NCBI RefSeq assembly: GCF_015624425.1
Contig: NZ_CP049919.1
Location: forward strand, 4,092,001 to 4,156,000
DNA: 64,000 nt
Reading direction: 5' to 3'
DNA from: Roseateles sp. DAIF2
GTDB taxonomy: Bacteria > Pseudomonadota > Gammaproteobacteria > Burkholderiales > Burkholderiaceae_C
The translations under genes and the position numbers were made by a program. Positions 36,947 to 44,787 of the stretch are shown here, in pieces (the first letter of the stretch is position 1; the number at the start of each line of letters is the position of its first letter). The notes beneath the pieces are model-generated. The model saw only the letters and a list, made by a program, of their open reading frames with translations. It ran no database searches and had not been told where the DNA came from.

Positions 36947-37273
36947 TCAGAACGGGAACTTCATGCCGGGCGGCAGGGGCATGCCGGCGGTCAGCTTGCT
37001 CATCTTTTCCTGGCTGACCTGCTCGGCGCGGCGCACGCCGTCGTTGAAGGCGGCGGCCACCAGATCTTCCAGCATGTCCTTGTCGTCCGTCAGCAGGCTG
37101 GGATCGATCGCGACGCGCTTGACGTCGTGCTTGCAGGTCATCGTGACCTTCACCAGACCGGCGCCGGATTGGCCCTCGACCTCGATATTGCCGAGCTCGT
37201 CCTGGGCCTTCTTCAGGTTGTCCTGCATGGCCTGGGCCTGCTTCATCAGGCCGGCAAGTTGACCCTTCATCAT
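36947..37273 (-). CDS. ybaB: YbaB/EbfC nucleoid-associated protein
   Basis: A 108-aa dimeric DNA-binding protein. [10 protein letters not shown] near the start, [10 protein letters not shown] and [22 protein letters not shown] are family signatures. AAGGAG lies eight bases before the ATG at 37273 but only two before the ATG at 37279, so 37273 is the better start. It lies 20 bp after dnaX and 10 bp before recR. Confidence 0.95.
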   Translation of the reverse strand: MMKGQLAGLMKQAQAMQDNLKKAQDELGNIEVEGQSGAGLVKVTMTCKHDVKRVAIDPSLLTDDKDMLEDLVAAAFNDGVRRAEQVSQEKMSKLTAGMPLPPGMKFPF

Positions 37274-37293
37274 GTTCATATCTCCTTGGAAAC

Positions 37294-39297
37294 TCAGTGG
37301 GGTTTGATGGACCCGGGCACGATGCGCGCGGTCTTGAACTGGGCCAGCAGCTGCTGCACCAGCGGGTCGTCGAAAACGATCTGTTCGGTCTGGCGCTGGC
37401 GCGCCTGGGCCTCGGCCGCATCGCGCAGCGCCGGCGAATCCTGGGCCACGCCCTGGCTCACCTCGAGCCGCACCGGCCGCTCCAGCAGGGTGCTCAGCGC
37501 GGCCTGCAGCTTGTCCTGCAGGCCCTGCTGGCGCAGCGAGTCGCGCTCCACGCGCAGCTGCCAGACCATGGTTTCGGCCTGCTCGTCCAGGCCGATGCAT
37601 TCGGCCTGCAGCGCCAGCTCGCGCGCCATCGCCACCAGCGGCAGGCGCTTGACCGTCGTGGCCCAGCGTTCGCCCAGCGCGGTCGGCACCAGCTGCACAT
37701 CGGCGCCGGCGGTGGAGGCATAGGAGCTCGACTCGGCCTCGGACGGACCCAGGTCGGCGTCGGACGAAGCCTCGGCCGCCAGACCGTCCTCGTCCGAGGG
37801 CGGCGCATCCAGCCAGGGCGGCGGCTCGTCGCCGGCAGCCTCCTCGGGCTTGGGCTCGGCCGCCACCGGGCGCGGCCGCAGCCGCGCGCTGGGCGCGATC
37901 GGGGCGGCCTGGCCGCGCAGGCTGGGGGCCGGGGCCGGAGCTGGGGCAGGAACAGGTGCCGGCGGCGCGGCCTTGACCACGGGCGGCTCGGGTTCGGGCG
38001 CCTGCACCGCGGCGGGCTCGGGTGCCGGCACGGGTGTCGGCGCTGGCGCAACGGCCACCGGCGCCGGTTCGGGCGGCTTGACCGCCAGGCTCGGCGCGGC
38101 CGGGCGCAGCAGCGGTGCGCTGGCCGCGGCGGCAGCCACCGGTGCCGGCGCCGCCGGAGCTGCCGCCTCGGGCCGGCGCGGCTGCGCCACAGGAGCGCCG
38201 CTCGGGCGGAAGGCCAGCATGCGCAGCAGCACCATGGTAAGGCCGGCATAGTCGTCCGGCGCCAGCGCCAGTTCCTGGCGGCCATGCAGGGCCATGCTGT
38301 ACATCAGCTGGATCTCGTCGGCCGGCAGCAGCGCGGCCAGGCGCTTGGCCTCGGCCGTGTCCGGGTCCTGCTCGTCCAGCGCCTTGGGCGCGGCCTGGGC
38401 CACGGCCATCTGCTGCAGCAGGCCGGCCAGATCCTCCAGGGTGCCGGCCGGCGACAGTCCCAGGCCGCGCAGCGCCTCGGCCTGGGCGACCAGGGCCGGG
38501 CCATCGGCCGCGGCGAGCGCGTCGAGGATGGCGGTGACATGGCCGCGGTCGACCGTGCCCAGCATCTGGCGCACACCAGGTTCGCTCAACTGGCCGGCGC
38601 CGAAGGCAATGGCCTGGTCGGTCAGCGACAGCGCATCGCGCATCGAGCCGCGCGCCGCGCGCGCCAGAAGGCGCAGCGCGCCCGCCTCGGCCGGCACGTT
38701 CTCGGTGGCCAGCACGGCCGTCAGATGTTCCAGCACGGTCTGCGGCGCCATCGGCCGCAGATTGAACTGCAGGCAGCGCGACAGCACGGTGACCGGCACC
38801 TTCTGCGGATCGGTGGTGGCCAGCACGAACTTCAGGTATTCGGGCGGCTCCTCCAGCGTCTTCAGCATCGCGTTGAAGGCGGTGTTCGAGAGCATGTGCA
38901 CTTCGTCGATCATGTAGACCTTGAAGCGCCCCACCACCGGCTTGTAGACCGCCTGGTCCAGCAGCTGCGAGATCTCCTCGACGCCGCGGTTGGAGGCCGC
39001 GTCCAGCTCCACATAGTCGACGAAGCGGCCGGCATCGATGTCGCGGCAGGCCTCGCAGACGCCGCAGGGCTGGGCGGTGATCGTGCCTTGCCCATCCGCG
39101 CCGGTGCAGTTCAGGCTCTTGGCCAGGATGCGCGAGACCGTGGTCTTGCCCACGCCGCGGGTGCCGGTGAACAGATAGGCATGGTGCAGCCGCTGCTGCG
39201 TCAGCGCATTGGCCAGGGCCTGCACCACATGCTCCTGGCCCCGCAGTTCTTCGAAACTGTGGGGGCGATACTTGCGTGCGAGGACCTGGTAGCTCAT
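37294..39297 (-). CDS. dnaX: DNA polymerase III subunit gamma/tau
   Basis: A 667-aa clamp-loader ATPase. It starts [15 protein letters not shown] and has Walker A GTRGVGKT (45-52). The four-Cys zinc module lies around residues 64-85, the DEVHMLS Walker B follows, and sensor 1 is in [10 protein letters not shown]. After the clamp-loader domains comes a long Ala/Pro-rich linker (about 375-500) and a tau-type C-terminal domain. The E. coli-type A-AAA-AAG slippery site for making gamma is not visible. The ATG at 39297 is firm. A hairpin-rich repeat lies upstream. Confidence 0.96.
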   Translation of the reverse strand: MSYQVLARKYRPHSFEELRGQEHVVQALANALTQQRLHHAYLFTGTRGVGKTTVSRILAKSLNCTGADGQGTITAQPCGVCEACRDIDAGRFVDYVELDAASNRGVEEISQLLDQAVYKPVVGRFKVYMIDEVHMLSNTAFNAMLKTLEEPPEYLKFVLATTDPQKVPVTVLSRCLQFNLRPMAPQTVLEHLTAVLATENVPAEAGALRLLARAARGSMRDALSLTDQAIAFGAGQLSEPGVRQMLGTVDRGHVTAILDALAAADGPALVAQAEALRGLGLSPAGTLEDLAGLLQQMAVAQAAPKALDEQDPDTAEAKRLAALLPADEIQLMYSMALHGRQELALAPDDYAGLTMVLLRMLAFRPSGAPVAQPRRPEAAAPAAPAPVAAAAASAPLLRPAAPSLAVKPPEPAPVAVAPAPTPVPAPEPAAVQAPEPEPPVVKAAPPAPVPAPAPAPAPSLRGQAAPIAPSARLRPRPVAAEPKPEEAAGDEPPPWLDAPPSDEDGLAAEASSDADLGPSEAESSSYASTAGADVQLVPTALGERWATTVKRLPLVAMARELALQAECIGLDEQAETMVWQLRVERDSLRQQGLQDKLQAALSTLLERPVRLEVSQGVAQDSPALRDAAEAQARQRQTEQIVFDDPLVQQLLAQFKTARIVPGSIKPH

Positions 39298-39314
39298 GCA
39301 CAGCATTCTATGTG

Positions 39315-39441
39315 CCCCTCGCCCGGGTCCCCGGCTCGGGCCGGGGGCCGGTCGGTCCCCCGAGGGGACGGGATGCATGGGCGGTTCAACCGCCCATGCA
39401 TCCCTGCGGCGCCCGCCTTGGGGCGGCCCGGCGGCGGGCGC
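39315..39441. repeat. Hairpin-rich palindromic element between dnaX and the PurM-like gene
   Basis: Three dyads are packed in 127 bp. The first has CCCCTCG/CGAGGGG (39315-39321, 39361-39367) enclosing CCCCGGC/GCCGGGG. The second is a near-perfect 17-1-17 palindrome (39370-39404) centred on GGTTCAACC. The third has GCGCCCGCC/GGCGGGCGC arms (39409-39417, 39433-39441). It resembles dispersed REP-like repeats of Burkholderiales intergenic DNA, from memory; no second copy of the whole unit is in this window. Confidence 0.65.
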
Positions 39442-39463
39442 GAATACCCAATACCGGGTGAAC

Positions 39464-39469
39464 GATAAT
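39464..39469 (+). promoter_or_regulatory. Possible -10 box for a leaderless PurM-like transcript
   Basis: GATAAT ends six bases before the ATG at 39476, so transcription would begin at or next to the start codon. No Shine-Dalgarno sequence precedes the ATG, and no good -35 element is visible. Confidence 0.35.
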
Positions 39470-39475
39470 TGCCGG

Positions 39476-40600
39476 ATGAGCACGCACGCCCCCTCCTCGC
39501 CCGACACCCTCAGCTACGAGCAAGCCGGTGTCAACTACGACCTGATCGACCCGCTGAAGATCGCCGCCCAGCGCGCGGCCGCGGCCACCGGCGCCCATCT
39601 GGGCGGCCATGGTTTCAGCGAAGTGCCGGCCTCGCGCGGCGAGTCGGCCTATGTGGTGGACGTGGGCCCGTTCTACCTGGCCTCGATCGTCGAGTGCCTG
39701 GGCACCAAGACCCTGGTGGCCGACGAGATGAGCAAGCTCACCGGCAAGAGCTTCTACGCCGGCATCGCGCAGGACACGATCGCGATGGCGATCAACGACC
39801 TGATCACCGTCGGCGCGACGCCGCTGGTGGTGCAGGCCTACTGGGCCGCCGGTGGCTCGGACTGGTTCGGCGACAAGCTGCGCGCCAACGAGCTGGTGAC
39901 CGGCTGGAAGAAGGCCTGCGACACCTGCCAGGTCGCCTGGGGCGGCGGCGAGACGCCAGCGCTGGCCGGCATCGTGGAAGAAGGCCGCATCGACCTGGCC
40001 GCCTCCTGCACCGGCCTGATCAATCCCAAGACCCGCCTGTCGGTCGGCGACAAACTAGGCCCCGGCGACGCCATCGTGCTGCTGGCCTCCAGCGGCATCC
40101 ATGCCAACGGCCTGAGCCTCGCGCGCAAGCTGGTGGAGCGCCTGCCCAAGGGCTACCTGACCGAGATCGCGCCGGGCCTGAGCTACGGCGAGGCCCTGCT
40201 GGCCCCGACCATGCTCTATTCGCCGGTCACCGAGGCGCTGTTCAAGGCCGGCATCACGCCGCATTACTGCGCCAACATCACCGGCCATGGCTGGCGCAAG
40301 CTGCTGCGCCATCCGGGCCAGTTCACCTACCGCATCCACACGGTGCCGCCGGTCACGCCGGTGCTGAAATTCATCCAGGAACAGGCCAAGCAGGACGACC
40401 GCGAGGCCTACTCGACCCTGAACATGGGGGCAGGTTTTGCCCTGTTCGTGCCGGCCGCCGAGGCCGAGCGCACCGTCGAGATCGCCAAGGCCTGCGGCGT
40501 CGACGCCTGGGTCGCCGGCGCGTTGGAAGCCGGCCCCAAGCAGCTGCTGATCGAGCCGCTGGACATCCGTTTCAGCGACGACGACCTGCAGCTGCGCTGA
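39476..40600 (+). CDS. Divergent PurM-like (AIR synthase-related) protein
   Basis: A 374-aa member of the PurM/SelD/ThiL superfamily. LSYEQAGVNYDLIDPLK, GTKTLVADE, IAMAINDLITVGATPLV, GGGETPALAG and ASSGIHANGLSLARKL parallel the AIR synthase core. It departs from E. coli PurM: the GTDGVGTK loop is reduced to a LGTKTLV-like segment, the pocket reads WGGGETPALAG instead of the usual GGETAEMPG, and SGIHANG replaces SGPHSNG. It may be a noncanonical cyclo-ligase or a paralogue with another phosphoribosyl substrate. No other purine gene is adjacent; dnaX is divergent. Confidence 0.8.
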   Translation: MSTHAPSSPDTLSYEQAGVNYDLIDPLKIAAQRAAAATGAHLGGHGFSEVPASRGESAYVVDVGPFYLASIVECLGTKTLVADEMSKLTGKSFYAGIAQDTIAMAINDLITVGATPLVVQAYWAAGGSDWFGDKLRANELVTGWKKACDTCQVAWGGGETPALAGIVEEGRIDLAASCTGLINPKTRLSVGDKLGPGDAIVLLASSGIHANGLSLARKLVERLPKGYLTEIAPGLSYGEALLAPTMLYSPVTEALFKAGITPHYCANITGHGWRKLLRHPGQFTYRIHTVPPVTPVLKFIQEQAKQDDREAYSTLNMGAGFALFVPAAEAERTVEIAKACGVDAWVAGALEAGPKQLLIEPLDIRFSDDDLQLR

Positions 40601-40686
40601 GCCGCCCGGGCCACCCGGTCCCGGCTTGACAGCCCCTCGAGCGCCGGCCAAGCTGGCGCCATCGAGCGAGAGGGGATATCGCCACC

Positions 40687-41067
40687 GTGGACTGGTTCTA
40701 CACGCAGATGCTGGAGCTGCACCGCATCCTGGCCTGGTGCAGCGTGCTGATGTTCTCGGTGCGCGGCCTGGCCTTCCAGGCCGGCGCCACCGGCTGGGCC
40801 ACCGACAGCCGCGGCGGCCTGATCGCCTTCGCGATCAATCTGCTGATGGTGGTCAGCGGCCTGAGCCTGTGGGTGCTGCTGCACTTCGATCCCCTGCGCG
40901 ACGACTGGCTGCTGGCCAAGCTGATCGCCGTCTGCGGCTACGGCGCCTGCGCCCATTGGTCGATGCGCGAGGACCGCATCAGCCTGCCGGTCTACCTGGC
41001 CGCACTGCTGCTGCTGGCCTATGTGATGGCCATCTCCTACACGCGCGCGCCGCTGCTCGGCCTGTGA
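40687..41067 (+). CDS. SirB-family small membrane protein
   Basis: A 126-aa protein with four hydrophobic helices. LHRILAWCSVLMFSVRGL at the N-terminus and DDWLLAKLIAVCGYGA in the middle match the SirB family, whose E. coli and Salmonella members are of unclear molecular function. The start is GTG (40687) with AGAGGGG upstream. It sits between the PurM-like gene and the SRP RNA. Confidence 0.8.
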   Translation: MDWFYTQMLELHRILAWCSVLMFSVRGLAFQAGATGWATDSRGGLIAFAINLLMVVSGLSLWVLLHFDPLRDDWLLAKLIAVCGYGACAHWSMREDRISLPVYLAALLLLAYVMAISYTRAPLLGL

Positions 41068-41114
41068 TGAGGATCATCCCGCACCATTTGCCTCGGGACC
41101 CCGCGCGCATCGCT

Positions 41115-41120
41115 TACAAT
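41115..41120 (+). promoter_or_regulatory. -10 box of the SRP RNA gene
   Basis: TACAAT lies six bases upstream of the predicted RNA 5' end at 41127. No clear -35 match is seen at the right distance. Confidence 0.55.
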
Positions 41121-41126
41121 GCGCGC

Positions 41127-41223
41127 TGACGGGCCTCCTCGCATGGAAGCGCGGCCAACCGGGTCAGGTGGGGAACCAAGCAGCCCTAACCGTTGTGACC
41201 AGTGCCGGGGGTAAGGCTCGTCA
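41127..41223 (+). ncRNA. ffs: Signal recognition particle RNA (4.5S)
   Basis: The apical core reads GGTCAGG, then a GGAA tetraloop closed by GG/CC, then AAGCAGCC. This is the universal Ffh-binding hairpin. In E. coli the tetraloop is closed by CC/GG, so the closing pairs are swapped here while pairing is kept. The ends TGACGGGCCT and AGGCTCGTCA pair over 10 bp, fixing a size of about 97 nt. The RNA joins Ffh to target membrane proteins to FtsY. A pyrimidine-rich CCCCACCCCTCTTTT tract follows. Confidence 0.92.
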
Positions 41224-41355
41224 ACCCCACCCCTCTTTTCTCTGCCGCGCCCGCACGCGACAGACTCCTCCCGTCTCCCCCGCCTGCCTACAATCCGCGC
41301 GCAACCGTCGCGCCGCGGCGAACTGCATGCAGCCACGACCAGGAGCCTCTTGCAC

Positions 41356-41958
41356 ATGTCCGCACCGATCGATTTCTACTTCGACTTCGCTTCGCCCTAT
41401 GGCTATATCGCGGCGCAGTCGATCGATGAACTGGCGGCGCGCCATGGCCGCGCGGTGAACTGGCATGCGATCGTGCTGGACGCGAACTTCCAGTCGCTGG
41501 AACGCATCCGCATCCCCAACAGCGTGATGCGCAGCGAGTACATCCTGCGCGATGTGCAGCGCCTGGCCACCTATATGGACGTGCCCTACAAGGCGCCCAG
41601 CTCGCTGGGCTTGCACACCGACCAGGCGGCCAAGATCTTCCATGCGTTGAAGGACCGCGACCCGGCGCTGGGCCGGCGCTTCGCGCAGGCGGTGTTCCGC
41701 GCCTACTTCGTCGAGGACCGCAATATCGCGCAGGACGAGGTGCTGCAGGAGATCGGCCGGGCGCTGGGCATCGAGGCCGAGGAATGGCGCGCGCTGGGCC
41801 ATGAGGGCGCGGCCCGCGCGCGGCTGAAGGCCGAGATCGACCTGGCCGAGGCGCGCGGCGTGTTCGGCTCGCCCTTCTTCATCGTCGAGGGCGAACGCTT
41901 CTGGGGCAATGACCGCCTGCCGCAGCTGGAGCGCTGGCTGGCCCAGGGCCCCTACTGA
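41356..41958 (+). CDS. 2-hydroxychromene-2-carboxylate isomerase / DsbA-like thioredoxin-fold protein
   Basis: A 200-aa protein of the kappa-class GST-like HCCA isomerase family. FYFDFASPYGYIA at the N-terminus carries the catalytic-type Ser13, and GVFGSPFFIVEGERFWGNDRL is the family C-terminal motif. It has no CxxC, so it is not a disulfide oxidoreductase. Family members isomerise naphthalene-pathway intermediates with glutathione, but most homologues have no known substrate and no degradation genes are nearby. AGGAG ten bases upstream favours the ATG at 41356. Confidence 0.87.
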   Translation: MSAPIDFYFDFASPYGYIAAQSIDELAARHGRAVNWHAIVLDANFQSLERIRIPNSVMRSEYILRDVQRLATYMDVPYKAPSSLGLHTDQAAKIFHALKDRDPALGRRFAQAVFRAYFVEDRNIAQDEVLQEIGRALGIEAEEWRALGHEGAARARLKAEIDLAEARGVFGSPFFIVEGERFWGNDRLPQLERWLAQGPY

Positions 41959-42077
41959 AGAAAATGCGCAGCGCGGACACAACTGTTTCGCGCAGGTAAT
42001 CCTGCCGCGCCGGCGTCATCGCGCCGGTGCCGCGACGCGTTGCCAAGGCAGGTACCGCGTTTCGCAGGAGGTCCGCC

Positions 42078-42335
42078 ATGCGCCATCGTGTTTTCTCGCG
42101 CCTTGCCCTCGTCGGCGCCGCGGCCCTGCTGACGGGGCTCAGCGGCTGCGTGGTCGCGCCGGTCGGGCCGGCCTATGCGGTCGACGACGGCTATTACCAC
42201 CGCGGCCCGCCGCCGGTGGTCGGCCATGTCTGGATCGACGGCTACTGGACCTGGCAGGCCGGGCGCCGCAGCTGGGTCGGCGGCCATTGGGGCCCGCCGC
42301 ACCGGCCGCGCGGCTACCACCACCGCGGTCGCTGA
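42078..42335 (+). CDS. Small lipoprotein with YWTWQ/WxxGxW-type repeats
   Basis: An 85-aa protein. The signal peptide ends in LSGC, a lipobox. The mature part has VWIDGYWTWQAGRRSWVGGHWGPP, a WxxGxW-repeat pattern seen in small exported proteins of betaproteobacteria, and a His/Arg/Gly-rich tail. AGGAGG six bases upstream makes the ATG at 42078 firm. The role is unknown; cell-envelope location is inferred. It is convergent with the kinase gene, with stops 4 bp apart. Confidence 0.78.
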   Translation: MRHRVFSRLALVGAAALLTGLSGCVVAPVGPAYAVDDGYYHRGPPPVVGHVWIDGYWTWQAGRRSWVGGHWGPPHRPRGYHHRGR

Positions 42336-42339
42336 TCAG

Positions 42340-44739
42340 TCAGTTCGCCTGCCGGAAGGCCATCACCGCCTGGTTGCGCAGGGTGCGCAGCAGCGACAGC
42401 TCCTTCTCGCCCAGGTCGATGCCGCCGGGCCGCGCCTTGTCGGCATAGATCATCGCGAAGGGCGCGCCCTTCACCGCCATCGGCAGGATCAGGAAGCTCG
42501 CCGCCTTGGGCGCACCGCGGAACCAGTCCGGCAGGCGCTCGGCGATCTTCGGCACCGAGGCGTCGGCGATCAGGGTGTCCACACCCTTCTGGCAGACCGC
42601 GGCGAACAGGTCCGCATGCACGCCCGGCGGCGTCTTCAGCGGCACGCGGAACAGCGGCACCACCGCCTCGACGCCCTCACCCAGGCCGAAGCGGCCGGTC
42701 AGCGCCTCGATACGCGGATCGCGCAGGCAGAAGATCACGCGGCGGAAACCCAGGCTGCGGTAGATGGTCTCGAGGATCATGCGCAGCACCTCGTTGAGCT
42801 TGAAGCTCTCGACCATCGCATTGGTGATGTCCTGGATGCCGGCGGCCAGGGTCTCGGCCGCCTGCTCGCGGCTCATGTCGACCGTGGCATCGGCCACCAG
42901 TGTGGCCTGCAGCTCATGCGGCGAGAGGCTGTCGTCCTGGGTCGGCACAACCGGCGCCAGCAGGCGCTGCGCCGGCGACTGCTTGGCGGGCTTGATGTCC
43001 ATCGCCTGCGCCAGCTGGGCCAGGCGTTGGCGCGCCTGATCGGCGGCCGCGTCGAAGGCCTCGATCGGCACGCCCAGCGAGCGCGAGTAGCGCTGCGCCA
43101 TCGCCTTCAGCCGCGCATGGGTCTGCTCCGGCTCGGTCTGCAGGATCAGGTCCGACATCTCGTTGGCCGCGCGCGCCAGCCAGCGCTGGCGCTCGGCCGG
43201 GTTGTCCAGCAGGCGCATCGGCGGCTCGCCGTCGGGGCGGCGCATGCCGCGCTGCAGGGTGTCCGGCAGCCCCCATTGCCGGGCCACGCCCAGGCCCAAC
43301 TGCTCGTAGCTCAGGCCCAGCACCTGGGCCGAGGCCAGCGCCTCGCTGACCGGCGGCGCGGCGGCCTCGCCGGGGCGGCGCTCGGGGCGCGTGACGCGGC
43401 GCACCTGCTGCGCCTCCTCGGGGAAATAGAACTCGGTCAGCAGCCGGCCCAGGTTCTGCAGCATCGCGACCAGGAAGCTCTCCTCGTTCTCGCGCTGCAC
43501 CAGGCACAGCTCGCGCGCCAGCGAGCCTGCCATCAGCGAGCGCAGGAACTCCTCGCGCAGCAGCTGGGCATGGGCCTTGTTCTCCATGCGCTCCAGCAGG
43601 ATCAGCGACAGCGCCAGGTTGCGGATGCCGGCGAAGCCGATCAGCGCCGCGGCGCGCGAGACGGTGGAGATGCTGCCGCCGCCGGCATGGCTGAACTGCG
43701 CGGTGTTGACCAGGCGCAGCAGCTTGTGGGTCAGCGCCACGTCCTTCAGGATCTCGTTCGAGAGGCTGGTGATGCTCTCGTGCTCCGACTGCGTCAGGCG
43801 CTGGATGCGGCCCACCGCGTCGGACATGGCCGGGAAATCGGTCTTGTGGCGCATGCGGCGCAGCAGGAAGTCCAGCGCCGCGGTATCGCCCGCGTCGCCG
43901 GCCGGCGCCACCGCCGGATGCAGCCATTCATGCAGCGCATCGTGCAGCGCGCGCACGCTCGGCCAGCGCTGCGCGGCGTCGCGCGCCAGGCCGCGCTGCA
44001 CGATCGCGCGCAGCTTGTCGTCCACCGCCGCGTCCAGGCCCGAGGGCAGCAAGAGGTCCTGCTCGGCCGCGCGTCGCACCGCGCGCCAGGGATCAGGGTC
44101 GGCATTCAGGCGCTGGCCCGACAGCAGCTCGGCCAGCATCACCGCCGCCGCGAACACGTCCATCGAGGCGGCCGGCGCCTCGCCGCGCGCCGCCTCCGGC
44201 GAGATATAGCCGGGCGTGCCGACGATGCCCTGCGGCCGGCCCGCCTCGCTCAGGCGCCCGGCGATGCCGAAGTCCATCACGCGCGGCCGGCCCTTGGCAT
44301 CGAGCAGGATGTTCGAGGGTTTCAGGTCGCGGTGCACGACACCCGCAGCATGCGCGGCCGTCAGGCCGTCCAGCACGCCCAGCATCAGCTCCACCGCCTG
44401 GCGCGGGTCCGGGCGCGGGCCCTGGCGCAGGCGCTCGGCCAGGGTCTGCCCGGCCACATACTCGAACACCAGATAGGCCTGGCCGCCCTGCATATCGGCC
44501 TCGAACACCGGCACGATGTTCGGATGCGTCAGGCGGCTGACCGCGCGCGCCTCATGCAGCCAGGCCTCGACATGGGCCGGCGCGGCGCCGGCCAGCAGCA
44601 CCTTCAGCGCCACCTCGCGGTCCAGCCGCGGGTCATGGGCCAGCCAGACCACGGCCTGGGCGCCCCGGCCCAGCTGGCGCAGCGGGCGGAAACGTCCCAG
44701 CGCGGGCGGCAGCGGCGCGGCGGGCGGGGAGGCGGGCAT
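42340..44739 (-). CDS. Serine/threonine kinase - HDOD - GAF fusion
   Basis: A 799-aa multidomain signalling protein. An apparently active Hanks-type kinase spans about 17-272: glycine loop GRGAQAVVW (24-32), Lys46 in VALKVL, HRDLKPSN (136-143), DFG (156-158), GTPGYISPE (174-182). An HDOD domain follows at about 285-490 (LSNEILKDVALTHKLLRLVN), and a C-terminal GAF domain at about 635-795. No membrane helix separates them, so it looks cytoplasmic. HDOD domains often act in signalling or cyclic-di-nucleotide contexts without catalysis. It is the second gene of an operon, 48 bp after a paralogue with a dead kinase domain. Confidence 0.88.
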   Translation of the reverse strand: MPASPPAAPLPPALGRFRPLRQLGRGAQAVVWLAHDPRLDREVALKVLLAGAAPAHVEAWLHEARAVSRLTHPNIVPVFEADMQGGQAYLVFEYVAGQTLAERLRQGPRPDPRQAVELMLGVLDGLTAAHAAGVVHRDLKPSNILLDAKGRPRVMDFGIAGRLSEAGRPQGIVGTPGYISPEAARGEAPAASMDVFAAAVMLAELLSGQRLNADPDPWRAVRRAAEQDLLLPSGLDAAVDDKLRAIVQRGLARDAAQRWPSVRALHDALHEWLHPAVAPAGDAGDTAALDFLLRRMRHKTDFPAMSDAVGRIQRLTQSEHESITSLSNEILKDVALTHKLLRLVNTAQFSHAGGGSISTVSRAAALIGFAGIRNLALSLILLERMENKAHAQLLREEFLRSLMAGSLARELCLVQRENEESFLVAMLQNLGRLLTEFYFPEEAQQVRRVTRPERRPGEAAAPPVSEALASAQVLGLSYEQLGLGVARQWGLPDTLQRGMRRPDGEPPMRLLDNPAERQRWLARAANEMSDLILQTEPEQTHARLKAMAQRYSRSLGVPIEAFDAAADQARQRLAQLAQAMDIKPAKQSPAQRLLAPVVPTQDDSLSPHELQATLVADATVDMSREQAAETLAAGIQDITNAMVESFKLNEVLRMILETIYRSLGFRRVIFCLRDPRIEALTGRFGLGEGVEAVVPLFRVPLKTPPGVHADLFAAVCQKGVDTLIADASVPKIAERLPDWFRGAPKAASFLILPMAVKGAPFAMIYADKARPGGIDLGEKELSLLRTLRNQAVMAFRQAN

Positions 44740-44787
44740 GGAGGACCTTGTTGTGAAAGCGCGGGGGCGACGGCGAAGCGGCTGGCC

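Noticed and set aside
37294..39297. Programmed frameshift site in dnaX
   Set aside because: I looked for the A-AAA-AAG type heptamer used in E. coli and did not find it; no evidence for a gamma form.
37297..39468. Plus-strand open frame antisense to dnaX
   Set aside because: His/Arg/Gln-rich shadow; dnaX is intact on the other strand.
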